Shown here: positions 1 through 11,460 of the stretch, in pieces
Position numbering within the stretch: position 1 is the first letter of the stretch
Layout: the number at the start of each line of letters is the position of its first letter
Origin: Niebla homalea
Lineage: Eukaryota; Ascomycota; Lecanoromycetes; Lecanorales; Ramalinaceae
Assembly (NCBI GenBank): GCA_019925105.1
Contig: JAHGAU010000009.1
Coordinates: forward strand, 1,116,001 to 1,180,000
Reading direction: 5' to 3'
Length of the DNA stretch: 64,000 nt
Notes under the pieces: generated by a model
What the model was told of the DNA's origin: nothing
Seen by the model: only the letters and a program-made list of their open reading frames with translations
Databases searched by the model: none
Translations under genes and position numbers: made by a program

Positions 1-1173
1 TTATATTTATAAATAAGAATACTTTAAACTTATAATAATATATATATTTTTTTAAACGCGTATTTTATTTTTTCTATTATATAATAATATTTAAGTTATA
101 ATTAACTTACGTTTAAGTTATATAATTATATTAGAATTATTTATTAACAATTTCCCTTAACCTACTTAACTTCCGGTTAAGCTACCCTTATAATTATTAA
201 ATAAATTACTTATAAAGTCTATTTATACCGTATAAGTAATATTTAATAAAAAGTATTATTTACGATATATCTATTACTTTTACGAGTCCTTATATAAATT
301 ATATAATATTAAGGTCGATAAAAAAGGGTTAAAATTAATAAAATATTTTTATTATTTAACTAAAAAAACATTATATAAAACTATATACCTCCGACCTTAT
401 TATTTTTACGTAACGTAATTATTATGTAAATTAAACGTATATTTAGATCTTATTTAAGTTAAACGTTTAAATAAATTGTATATTTTTATACCGCTATTAA
501 TTTATTTTAATATTTAAGGAAAATAAAAAATAATATAAGAATACATAAATAAACTTTATTAAATAAGGTATTATATAAAGTTCTTATATTTCTTAATTAT
601 TATAAAATTAAAGCTTTTTTAATAAAATATTATTAAAGTATTAATATTAATTAAATATAAATATAATATAATTAATAATATTAATTATACGGCTTTTATA
701 TTTAAATAATTAATTAACTTAAGTTACTTTATTATAAGCATACTTTTATTGCGGTTTATACGTTATTAATTACGTTATAGCTTGGGCTTAATTTATTTTA
801 ACCTTTGGATCTTAATATAAAGTTTAAACGATTAATATATAAGAATCCCTTTTTTAAATATAATTTATCCGCTATAAACGTTAACGGGTCGCCCGTATAA
901 CGTATTTTTACTTTATTAATATTTCGTCCGTTTTTAACGCTTATTATATAAACCTTACGTTTATTAATTAATTTTAAGTTTTTTTTAATATTTTCCGTTA
1001 TTCTTCCGGTAAGTTTATTATAACTTAATTTCTTTATATTATATTGGACCCCCCGGCCCTTTAACGGGTTATAAGTATTCGTACTTAAAAGTACCGATAA
1101 GCTTTTAATTATAAATTATTTTATAAAATAATAACTTTTTAAGTACGCCTATTCCGCGTTATATAATATTATA
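1..1173. other. RIPed DNA, unclassified repeat remnant
   Basis: No gene is recognisable. The stretch has the RIP composition of the rest of the window. On the minus strand around 980-700 a protein-like frame is visible (it includes GDPLTFIADKLYLKKGF) with stops only where Gln or Trp codons could have been, so it was probably part of a transposon protein. I could not assign the family. Before the LINE at 1187-6983 inserted, this DNA was contiguous with position 6997 onward, so it may belong to whatever lies beyond the 3' end of Gypsy-1. Confidence 0.5.
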
Positions 1174-1186
1174 AGTTACTTAATTA
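1174..1186. repeat. Target-site duplication of LINE copy a, left
   Basis: AGTTACTTAATTA at this position is repeated at 6984-6996 on the other side of the LINE. A 13-bp duplication is typical of target-primed reverse transcription. Confidence 0.75.
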
Positions 1187-1424
1187 TTTGATTGATTGAT
1201 TTATATTATGGATCTAGCTAAGCTAATTCCGGCGTTCTTTAATACTCGGCCATTTAACCTTATTAATAACCGTAAAAAACCCGATATCTATAACGTTAAA
1301 AATAAAAACCGGTATCCACCTAGCCTTTACTTACGTCTTAAAAACTAAAAGTATTTACGGCCGTTTAAAGAGTAAAAATCTATTTATATACCTTTTTTAA
1401 GAAGACTTATAATATTACGATTAA

Positions 1425-4400
1425 ATCCACTTAAAAGTTACCCTTAAACCTATTACTTTTCCGTTACCTTACGGGTCTATCCAATATTAAAATTTTAAAA
1501 TTCCGATTATATTACTAAATATTTTTATTAATATATATATTATTATTATTTTATTTATATAACTTTACCGATTAATATAGTATCGTTTTTTATACCGTCC
1601 CGGTATTTATAGCCCCCTTAGCTTTTTATTAAGTATAGTTTTCCCGTTATTATTTTTTACCCCCGGATTAACGGCGAGGTTTTTTAATTAAATCCTTAAT
1701 TATTTTTTTTATTTCTTTAATTAAATTAAATTATAATAATAAGCTTATAGTTATTATAAATTTAACGGCTGCCTTAATACCCTTTTTATTAATAAGTATT
1801 TAACGATAATTATTAATTTTTACCCTTTTAATTAATCCCGGTCTAAGCTCCTTAAATAATAGATAAAAGATTAATACGTATATAACGTCCTGTTTTTATT
1901 ATTTATATTTATAGTTAACGTTAATCCATTTACCGGTATATACGATAAAAAGGAAGTAAATTAAACCGTTTTTATTTATCCGGAGTTAGATTATTAATAC
2001 GTTATTATTTTTCCTTATAATCCCGTAACGTTAAAAATACTTATTAATAACCTTATTATTATTTAACGCTGGGTATTATTGCCCTTAAGGGATTAATTCT
2101 TTATATTTATATTAACGCTTTATTTATTTCTTTTTAATTTATAAGGTAATCGCCGTTAATTTTACTTTTACGGCTTTTTTCTTTTCCGTTATTTTCACTT
2201 TAAGTAAGAATTTATATACTCTTATATTAACTTTTTGAATATAGGTTAAGTCGACCTTTTTTAAATTTACTCCAGTTTAATTTCCGTAAAGGGAGTAAAT
2301 TTTTTTTTTTATGCTTTTTTATTTAAAGTTTTTTATAATTCTAATAAATACATTTATTTCTTATTAGCGTAATTAAGTTTATACTTTTTTTAAGTTTTAC
2401 TTAAGCGATTATTTAATTTAAGGTTAACTTTATTAATAATATAAAGATTTTAAATTTTAATATCGGGACGGAAGTTACTTTATATACTTTACTTATTACT
2501 TTTAAATATCGGTTTTAAATTTTCTATAGTTACCAAACGGGCTTTTTCTTATATTTAAGTGTATTTTTAAGTACGTATTAAATAATTATTATATATATTA
2601 TTATAAGCTTTATAACCGCCTAATAAACGGTTCTAGCCTTTTATAAAATAGTTTTTTACGTTAACGCCTTAAGATAAATAAAACCTTTCTTTTATAAAAT
2701 TATTTTCTTTTAGACCTTTTTTATATAATCCTTTTAATTTAGTTTTTTATTAATTTATAAACCGAATACCTTAATATTGGCTTCCGGTTTTACCGTTATA
2801 TTACTTAAGTCTATTATAATTATTATATTATATAACTTCGGGTTCCTTATTATATAAATAAACTTATATTTATATAAGGCGAATTAAGCCTTATATATCT
2901 TTACTTATTATAAATAAACTTTATAAGCTTATTTTAACTTTAAATAATTCATATAAGTAAACGTATTATAAGCTAAAAGGTAAATATTATTAATAAAACC
3001 CTTTATTTAAACCTTTTATTTTAGCTTTATTAAGTTTTCAATAAATAAGCCGTTAAAGAATAAGAATAAGATTAAAGAGATAAATAACCCTTAAAGAATC
3101 CTTATTATTACAGGCTTTATTATATTTATCTTTTATTTTAAATTAATTAACGTCGCTCGGTTACTTAAGAAACTTTCTATCCAATTTATAAAAAAAAATA
3201 AGATCCCTTTTTTCTATAAATTATATAATAACCTTTAATAATTTTTTTTATTAAACGCCTTTATAATATTTAAGGAAAAAAGACTTATAACGTATTTCTT
3301 TTTATAATTTTATATTATATATATATTATTAATTAAGCCTTTAAAAGCTATTTCCGTTAACCGTTTTTTTCTTACTTTTATTTATTAATTAAAGAGTAAT
3401 TTATATTTTTCTATATAATTATTTAAGATCTTTATGATTATTATCTTTAAAGCCTTCCTTAACGTATAAAGGAGTACTATAGGTTTATATAACTTTACTT
3501 CTAAATAATTTAACTTAACCGGCTTCTTAAGGATAATCGTTTTAACCTCTTTAAATTTATAAGGGTAATATCCTATATTAAAATAAGCTTAAAATAAATA
3601 AATAAAGACCTCTTTAAATAATAACGTTACTATAAATAAAAACTTATTTAATATATTATTAAGTCCGGGGGCTTTATCCTTCTTTAATTTATTAATTATT
3701 TTAATTATTATTTCTTAAGTTATTATTTTACTTATTATTATTAATTTAAAATATACTGTATTATTAATATTTATTAAGTTAACTTCCGGTAATAAAGGAA
3801 AGAACGTTTTTTTAAGAGCCTTAATTTTACCGTTAAAGGTATTTATTACCGTACCGTTTAATCTTTTTAAGGGTAAAAATTTAAGAATAAATTTAAATTT
3901 CCTATTTTATTTTTTATTATATTTTATTAGCTTTTAAATACTATAAGGGGAAACCGTTAAATTATATATTATAATCCGGAAGTATATTTATTTAACCTTT
4001 TAAATAATTCTTTCCTTTTCTTCTTAAGCTTTTTTTAATTACCGAAGCGTTTCCCGGTTTTTATATTTAATAACTTATTTTATAATCGTTTTTACCTTTA
4101 TAATTACCTTTATATATTCCTTATTTTAATAGGTTTTAGCTTTTTAAGATAACTTTATTATTAAGATTATAACGTTAATTACTTTATTTAAAGCCTTTAT
4201 TATTTACTTTATAAAATGGTCGATTTATTCCTTACTATTAAGTTAAGGAAGCTCCGTTAATTAAGATATTATTTTTACTGCCTTTATTAATATTTCCGTT
4301 TCCTTAATTATCTTTTACGTTTATTTAAACGGTGGAAACGGAGTTATATTGATAGATTAATTTAAGGTTATCTATATCGGGACGTAATTTAAACCGTATT

Positions 4401-5075
4401 TTAGGTCTTTTTAAAGTCTATATATTATAACCGAATTAATAATACCTTCCGAGTTAAATATTAAATCGATTATAATCCTAAATTTACGGCTTTCCTATAT
4501 AATAGTCCCTTTTAACGTTAATAACGTAAAATTAAATTATATAATAATTATTAATAGCTTTTTAAATTTAATATAACTAATTATATAATCGTTTTTATTT
4601 TATTAAATATAATAAAAATTAAAGTCCCTTATTAAAAGGTACTTATTAAATACGGCTATAATATCCTTAAATAATAGGATTATAAAGGGTTTTTTCTTAT
4701 TAATTAATAGCAGATTATATATATTATAAATATTTAAAATACCCTTAATATCCTTTTCTTATATAATCCGGAATATATATAGGTTCCCTTTATAATAAAT
4801 AACGTCCCAATTATTTATATTTAGCCTTTTATTAATAAAGAAATATATCCGTATTATTTTATTACCCTTAAAGGTTAAATAAAAATTATTTCCCGGGTTA
4901 ATTAAAAAGTAAATATACGGATTATATAACGGCTTTTATATCGTTATAATATTAATATCCTTTACCTTTTTAAATTTAAATATCGATATTATAATTTTAA
5001 TTATTTCTTTATATACGTTATATTATATTACTTTTAAAAGCGTAAATATATTAAATATTAACGTCCGTTAAATTC
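1425..5075 (-). pseudogene. LINE ORF2 (endonuclease, reverse transcriptase), broken
   Basis: This is the degenerate pol-like frame of LINE copy a. In the family, ORF2 encodes an apurinic-type endonuclease that nicks the target and a reverse transcriptase that copies the RNA there. Near 2980-3005 the minus strand reads GFINNIYLL, the RIPed form of the F-x-D-D catalytic box, with both Asp codons turned to Asn. The stretch 2300-2640 aligns base by base with the LINE fragment at 35650-36179 and with the reverse complement of copy b around 54.9-55.3 kb. Stops are dense in all frames. The borders are approximate, placed by comparison with copy d. Confidence 0.7.
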
Positions 5076-5089
5076 TTTTTATTAACTTT

Positions 5090-6945
5090 TATTTATATAA
5101 ACGGTTTCTTTTTAAGGTTAAACGTTATTTATTTTAATTTTTTTATTATAATAATAATTCCGGTCGGGCGGCCGGCTTTAAAGGTTAATATTGCTATAAG
5201 CTTCTTTTTTTTTACGTCATCGGTTATTACGTTTTATCCTTCCTTATTTAATAAACTTTATTTATATCTTAAAACCGTTTTTAATTACTTTATCGGTTTA
5301 AATTTATATAAGTTATAACGTTAAATTTTAATTGTTATCTTAATCTCCTTATATTAAGTTTCTTTCGTTCTTACCGTATACCGTAAGTTTTATATTGAGT
5401 AATTATTATTATTATATACCGCGTATTTTAATATATTCTTTATTAAACTTTTTATTATTAAGTTAACGTATTTATATATATTATACCTTTTAATATATAC
5501 CGCGTACTTTATATTATTAAGGCACCTTATAATAATATGCCCGTACCCTTAATATTTAAAGTATTAATAAATATCTACTATTTAATCTTAAGGTTTTATT
5601 AATTTAAAGGATTTACCCTTTATTACCCCTTTATTAAAAACATTATCGTATATCCTTATTAACGTTATACTTAAAATAACCGTAAAACATCTTTTTATAT
5701 AATTAAAGGCGTTTAACCTTTTTATTATAAAAAGGAAATTATAATTGACGATTTTTAACTTAAGGTAAAGGACTATATTTTCCTTTTTTATCCGTTTTAA
5801 AATAATTTCCTTTTCCTCCCCCGTAAACCTTATTAAATATATCCGTTTACTATAATAACGAAGGATTACCTTAATACCTTTATTATTTTATATCCTTCTT
5901 TACCGGCTTATTTTTTTGATTTCTTTAATTTTTCTTTCGTTTTTAATAAGGCTATATTAAGAAGGATATCCCCGTTTTATAACTTACGTATTATAATAAT
6001 TTATTCTATTAATAACTCTTTCGTTATTTTAAACGCCTTTATTAATTATAACGGGTTTACCTTCGTTATTATACTTTTCTTTTTTTCACCCGATAATTAT
6101 ATAATTATTATTCTCGTTTTTTTTAATGCTACTGTTTTCTTTTCCGTTTTTACCTCTTTTATTAATAATATTAACGCCGTTTTTATAACTTTCACTATTT
6201 AACTTATCCCCGTTTCCTTCCTTAAAGTTTTTTCTATCGCTTTTTTACTTTATATATATCCTTTTTATTTCCTTTTACTTTTATTTATTAACGTTTTTAT
6301 TATTGCTTTTTAAGCTTTACGTAGCCTTTTTAACTCCTTTAAACCTTTCCCCGTATTTATATAAAAGTCTCTTATTCTCCGTAATCCGATTTATAGTATT
6401 AATTAAGTTTTTAACGTAATATTTTTTTATATAATTATAAGGAGGTTTTTTAACGTTTTTATTACCTCTTCCTTTTTTATTTCTTCCTTACGTATTTAAT
6501 AATTATTTCTTTTTATAATTTATTCTTATTTATTTAATATCTTTTTATTTTTACCTAGTTTTCTCTTAATTTATATATATTTAATAAGGCCTTTTACGCC
6601 TTTATTTACTTTTTATCTGTCCCCGCGTACCGTCCTTATTCCCTCCGCTTTTTATTTATTATTTTTTATAATAATACCTTTACGCGTTATACGCGTCCCT
6701 TTACGTATATCTTATTAATTATAGGCTTTTTATTCAATTTAAGGCCTTTTTATTTCGTATTTATTATATTGTTCATATGATTTATTACCGTTCTTATTAA
6801 TTTAAGCCGCTTACCCTTCCTCCCCCTTTACTTTTACTATTATTCCGCTTCCGCTTATCGTATTTAAGGTACTGTTTTCACTATTACTTAAGCTATGCAC
6901 ACGTGCATCGTTTCTGACCTCTAGGGTCCCGTTGTTCGTCGCCAT
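5090..6945 (-). pseudogene. LINE ORF1 (Gag-like RNA-binding protein), broken
   Basis: The start codon is at 6945-6943 on the minus strand. The frame opens MATNNGTLEVRNDARVHS, matching MATNKGTPEVQNDA at 58839. About 40 codons at the start keep normal CpA/TpG content, after which RIP stops take over. In the LINE family ORF1 binds the element RNA, and copies b and d show a zinc-knuckle-like region near its C terminus. The 3' border is estimated from copy d. Confidence 0.7.
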
Positions 6946-6983
6946 ATTAATTAATTCAAAAGTTCATGGGTATATTTAATTTC

Positions 6984-6996
6984 AGTTACTTAATTA
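6984..6996. repeat. Target-site duplication of LINE copy a, right
   Basis: AGTTACTTAATTA, identical to 1174-1186. Confidence 0.75.
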
Positions 6997-7249
6997 ATTA
7001 AGGTATATTTTCACCGTAAAGAGATTATAGGTTTAAGTACTGGTTCTCATATAAGGTTTAAATAAATAATAAATAAATTATAGCAAAGGAATATAAAGGA
7101 TAATAAATTTAAAGGATTATGAGTTAATAATATTTAATATACATATATAAATAATAATACTTTTATATTTATATTAAAGCTTATCCTTATAATAAAATTA
7201 AATATTTTATATTTAAGTTATACGTCCTATACTTTATATTATAATTATG

Positions 7250-7600
7250 TATACTTCTTATTAAACATACTTCGTAATTCCTTTATATACTTTAAATTCT
7301 TTATTGGAATTTATTTATTATAAATAATTAAAAACCCTTTTTATTTAATTTTATAATATAATTCTTTATTAATTTTATTACGGTTAAGTAATCTTTCGAT
7401 TTCCTATTTTAATTTATTATCCATAAGATCCGGTAATAAATAATTATCTTTAACCCTATGTTACTTCTTATACTGTTTAAGTAAGGATACGTAAAATATA
7501 TTATATATCCTATAAATAAGTAATAGAATTAAATAATATACTTAACATCTAATTAACCTAAAAACCGTAAATAAACTTATAAATTTATATAAGAGTTTTT
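7250..7600 (-). pseudogene. Gypsy-1 integrase C terminus and chromodomain, broken
   Basis: On the minus strand the frame reads YRIYNIFYVSLLKQYKK, then LPDLMDNKLK, a stop, and EIERLLNRNKINKELYY. This is the usual end of chromovirus integrases: the DVFHVSLL-type segment followed by a chromodomain that begins E-V-E-R-x-L. In the family this chromodomain directs integration to heterochromatin. RIP stops replace Gln and Trp codons, and the rest of the chromodomain to about 7250 is degenerate. Confidence 0.75.
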
Positions 7601-9754
7601 TATTTAATCATTTTTACTTAATATTTTTTATAAATAATATAATTATATTTTTAATTTTATACTTTTAAGCTTTATACTTATAATTATAAGACTTTATCTC
7701 CGTTTCCTTAATACGTTATTAATATTTTATTATATCGTTTTAAACCGTTAATAACTCCTTAATTCTTTTAATTATAATTAGGACTTTTATCCTATTTAAC
7801 TTATTATTAACCCGCTTTTAAAACGTTAAAAAATATCTTATTAAGGCTTCCGATAAGGGCTTATTAATTATAATATTATTATTTATAAAATAAATAAAAT
7901 TTTTAATTTTTAATGTTAAAGTTTAATTATCTTAATTCTTATAATAATACGTTTTAAAGTAATACTTAAAAGTTTAATTTTATTATTCCGTTTAATTATT
8001 TATTTAAGGATAAAAAAAAATACTTAATTTATAGAGCGTATATACCGCGTTATATACCTCGGATTAATAAAAATTTATAAAAAGTAAGCCTTAATCGGTT
8101 ATAATACCCTTAGGAGCTTTATATTCCTAGAATACGTATTAAAAGAGAAATTTAATTAACTTAAAGATAATAATTTTCTTAATTGTAGGAAGTAATCTTA
8201 ATTTCTTAATTAAACGATTAACTATAATTAAGATCGTATTATATATATAATTTTATTACTTATTAAATAATAAATTTATAATAAAATCTATAATAATTTC
8301 TTAAAAAGGATATAACGGTATTAATAAATTATTTAACTTATTATAAAACTTATATTTAAGAGCTTTAACTCTTTAATAAATATTATATAAATTAACGTAT
8401 AATTTAATATTTATATTTGTATTTTCTTAAATATAAAATTTATTAAAGACTTCTTTAATATAATTACTTTTAAAGTATCCCGAAGCGGGGTTATTATAAT
8501 ATCGTTTTAATAACTCCTTTTATATAACCTCTTTAATAAAGATATATAAACGCTTATTATATCTTAGAAAATTAATTAAGTTAAATACTTACTTACAGGT
8601 TCTTTTAAGTATTTTACTTATAAACTTAACGCTTTTACGGTTTAAAATAAAGATATCTTTAACTTAAAGTACTTTAATAAGTTCTATTATAGATTTAATC
8701 TTAAGATTATATATTATTTTATACATTATTATAATTCGGATAACGGTATATAAAATAAATTATTTATAATTAATAATCCTAATAATAAAGTTAAGCTATT
8801 CCTTAATTATATTACGAATACGTATAACCTACGTACCCGTAATATTATCCTCTTTTAAAGTTTAAGGGTCTTTACGCTTTATATAATATATTAATTTTAA
8901 GTATATTTCCTGAATAACGTTAATTATTGAATTCTAAATCGTTTCCTTTAAAAAGGGAATAATTATTAACAATTTATATATATTATTTTTACGTTTTTAT
9001 ACCGCTTTACCTTAATTAATTAAGGCTTATCCCTAAATTTTTAAGACCTTTTAAAATATAAGGTTAATTAAATCCCTTATAATTATTAGCTTCTCCTATG
9101 ACGTAAATAATAACTTTAATATTAATATATTAATAAATATATAATTAGGTCGTCGGTTAAACGTATCCGCCGGGTTAAAAATACCCGATCGGTACTTAAT
9201 AATAAAGTTAAATAAGGCTAGCTTTACTATTTATCATATTTACTTACCGTTTAAAGTAATAACCTTTATAAAACCTTTTAAATTATTATAATCGGTTAAT
9301 ACCTTAATTATATAAAAACTACCCTTAAGGTAGTAATATTATTATTTAAAAACCACAATAATTATTAATAATTCTTAATTATAGGTTTTATAATTATATT
9401 CCGCGTCTATTATTTTACGGGATTAAAAGCGATAAATCATTATTATCCATTTTAATATAATTGAAATAAAATACCTATAAGGTTAAAGTTAAATATATTT
9501 ATCTTAACCCTGATTTAAAGGCTTAAATCGAAATAACGTAAAATTAAAATATTAAAGAATATTTTACGTAATTCTTTAAACGTTTATTCTATTATTAAAG
9601 GCTACGTAAACGGGCCGTACTTTATACCCTTTATATTCCCTTTTAATAACTCCATTAAAGGAACTATTTTTACGGAATAATAATAAATAAAACGTTTAAA
9701 GAAATTAATAAAACCAAAGAAAACTTATACGTTATAAAAGGACTTAAACTTAAG
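7601..9754 (-). pseudogene. Gypsy-1 RNase H and integrase core region, broken
   Basis: This lies between the RT connection (right) and the chromodomain (left), where RNase H and the integrase core are expected. I did not recover their catalytic residues. It is densely RIPed on the minus strand with no open frame. The assignment is by position only. Confidence 0.45.
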
Positions 9755-9916
9755 TTATAATATAATTAAATTTACCCTACTTTTATTTATTATTACGCTT
9801 ATAATCGATATTATAAATCTTAGAAATTTTACTTTAATAATAAAAAACTTATACTTTTTAAGATTTATAAAGAATTTAAACTTTCGAAGCCGCTTTAAAA
9901 CCCGTTTTATATATAT
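9755..9916 (-). pseudogene. Gypsy-1 reverse transcriptase, part after the TRIM insertion
   Basis: This continues the RT from 11042. The minus strand reads IKRVLKRLRKFKFFINLKKYKF and then VKFLRFIISIISVIINKSRV. These match the segment after the YLDD box in Gypsy polymerases: the VxxVLxRLxxxxLxxNxxKC stretch and the VxFLGxxVS motif. The apparent upstream extension into 9958 is TRIM sequence read out of context. Confidence 0.8.
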
Positions 9917-9921
9917 TAAAT
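9917..9921. repeat. TRIM copy a target-site duplication (TAAAT), left
   Basis: TAAAT here is repeated at 11037-11041. A 5-bp duplication fits LTR-retrotransposon integration. Confidence 0.85.
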
Positions 9922-10099
9922 TGTCAGGGTGATAACCACTCGGCCATCTTATGGACAAAAGTAGCTATCCGGGGTAGGTAATAGCGCTTAGGGGTAAGCC
10001 GCTATTACCATATATGAGAAGGTAGTCTACCCGGGGGATCACCCCCAGGGGTAGGCCCTACCCCGGAGCCCTTACTCCAGGGTAGGTACTACCATAATA
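9922..10099 (+). repeat. TRIM copy a, left LTR
   Basis: 178 bp. It contains stem pairs 9977-9986/10000-10009 (GGTAATAGCG with CGCTATTACC), the palindrome at 10021-10031, GGGGGATCACCCCC at 10033-10046, GGGGTAG/CTACCCC at 10048-10064 and GGAG/CTCC at 10065-10078. Its outer side is un-RIPed and its last bases (CATAATA) are mutated. Confidence 0.85.
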
Positions 10100-10112
10100 A
10101 TATCCCCTCTCC

Positions 10113-10180
10113 TATAGGCTCGTCCCCGAGCCTATAGACTATAGACTATAAACCATGCCTTCAGGGGGGAATTACCCCCC
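10113..10180. other. TRIM copy a, internal hairpins
   Basis: TATAGGCTCG (10113-10122) pairs perfectly with CGAGCCTATA (10127-10136) around a 4-base loop. GGGGGG (10164-10169) pairs with CCCCCC (10175-10180). Copy b keeps both (48215-48280 region), the first with one mismatch. They could be RNA packaging or dimerisation structures, but this is inference. Confidence 0.7.
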
Positions 10181-10858
10181 GGGCTAAAGGTCCTCTTAAA
10201 ACTTAATTAAATAAATAAGTAAAAATTAAAAGCTTTTTACTTAAGGAAGATTACCTTTAATATAAATTTAAATTTCTTAAGCCGGACCCGGATTTAATAA
10301 TTTATAAATATAATTTAAAGGTTTAATAACTTTATAAAAATATAATTTAAAGTTTAATATCTTTATTAAAAATAATCCGTATTTCTTATTAAATAAGCCT
10401 AAATAACTTTTAATAAATATCCGTACCCGTATTATTCCTTATTAAATAAATAAAGGTTACGTTTTAAGGTATTTTATTTACGGTTTTACGATTAATCTGT
10501 ATAATTTTAAGGCGTTTTAACCCCTTATATTAATAGTTTTCGGATATTTTAGCTTTCCTTAATAGTTTTTAAGTATTCCGGCCCTTTTTAATAATTTTTA
10601 AGTATTCCGGCCCCCTTTAATAATTTTCAGGTATTCCGGCCCCCCGTTATACCTCGGATTTCGGCCCCCGGTACTATAAGGTAACGGGTTTTACCCGCCT
10701 TCGTACTTACGCTTAATTTTACCTTTAAAGTTATTTAAAAGTCTTATTTTTTAAAATTTTTTTTTATAAACGTCCTTAGATTTAAATTATAAACTTACCC
10801 CTTTAAACCCTTAAGGTTAACTCCGGGGATATATTACTTTAAAGTTACGCTATTATTC

Positions 10859-11036
10859 TATTAAGGTAATAATTACTCGGTTATCTTATAAATAAAAGTA
10901 GCTATCCGGGGTAAATAATAGCGCTTAAGGGTAAGCCGCTATTACCATATATAAGAAGGTAGTCTACCCGGGGGATCACCCCCAGGGGTAGGCCCTACCC
11001 CGGAGCCCTTGCTCCAGGGTAGGTACTGCCATAACA
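10859..11036 (+). repeat. TRIM copy a, right LTR
   Basis: 178 bp, the same length as the left LTR. Its inner side is RIPed (TATTAAGGTAATAATTACTCGG in place of the TGTCAGGG-type start), while its outer end TGCCATAACA is intact. This is the mirror image of the left LTR. Confidence 0.85.
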
Positions 11037-11041
11037 TAAAT
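11037..11041. repeat. TRIM copy a target-site duplication (TAAAT), right
   Basis: Direct repeat of 9917-9921. Confidence 0.85.
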
Positions 11042-11460
11042 ACTCATTTTTAATATATAAAAAGATTAAAATATTATTTAAATATATAATATAGAATTTA
11101 TTAATAATACCGGTTAACGACTTATTAATATAAGCTTAAAAAGTTATTAATATATTTATTAATTTAAACGATATAATTATATACTTAAAATAATTATAAC
11201 GTATCCGGAACGTAATTTTTTATTTATTATCCGCTTTAATCCGTATATAATAATAAGTATCCTTAAAATTAAATTTTTAAAATTTTTTTATTCCGTAAAA
11301 TCAATTTAAAGTTTTATTAATTAAAGGTAAAAAGTAACGATTCTTAACCGTTACCTTATTTAGCCCCCGGTAATTTACGTAAAGGCGTAAAACCCTATCT
11401 TTCTTAAATATAAAGAGGATCGGTAAACCCGTAAAATTAATAAAATGCCATATTTACCTT
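11042..11460 (-). pseudogene. Gypsy-1 reverse transcriptase fingers and palm, broken
   Basis: The minus strand shows the whole Gypsy RT core in one frame. It reads [13 protein letters not shown], then [19 protein letters not shown], then an Asp-Ala-Tyr-type box read as DTYYYIRIK, and a YLNNILIF box at 11084-11070. The family motif is YLDDILIF, so both catalytic Asp residues are now Asn. The enzyme copies element RNA into DNA in cytoplasmic particles. This copy cannot be active. TRIM copy a lies a few codons downstream of the catalytic box. Confidence 0.9.

Larger units (their letters stand above)
1187..6983 (-). mobile_element. Tad-like non-LTR retrotransposon, copy a (full length, RIPed)
   Basis: This is a LINE of about 5.8 kb on the minus strand. 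Its 5' end is at the right and its 3' end at 1187. The 3' tail is a (ATCA)n tract, seen here as ttgattgattgat at 1188-1201, preceded in element orientation by GGAACGCCGGAATTAGCTTA. Its ORF1 begins like the plus-strand copy at 58839. ORF2 has endonuclease and reverse transcriptase motifs matching copies b and d. A 13-bp target duplication flanks it. Both reading frames are full of RIP stops, so it is dead. The first codons of ORF1 and the last 60 or so bases are far less mutated than the middle. Confidence 0.85.
9922..11036 (+). mobile_element. TRIM-type non-autonomous LTR element, copy a
   Basis: A 1115-bp element with 178-bp LTRs and a TAAAT duplication. LTRs begin TGTCAGGGTGATAACC and end CATAACA (CATAATA in the RIPed 5' LTR). 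A second copy at 48027-49138 has the same structure with a different target duplication (TAAGT), so this is an independently transposed family. The interior of about 760 bp has no gag or pol. The LTRs and the first 80 bases of the interior hold at least seven hairpins, several with 10-bp perfect stems. The orientation is arbitrary, since no coding strand is known. Movement must have used proteins of another element. Confidence 0.85.
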
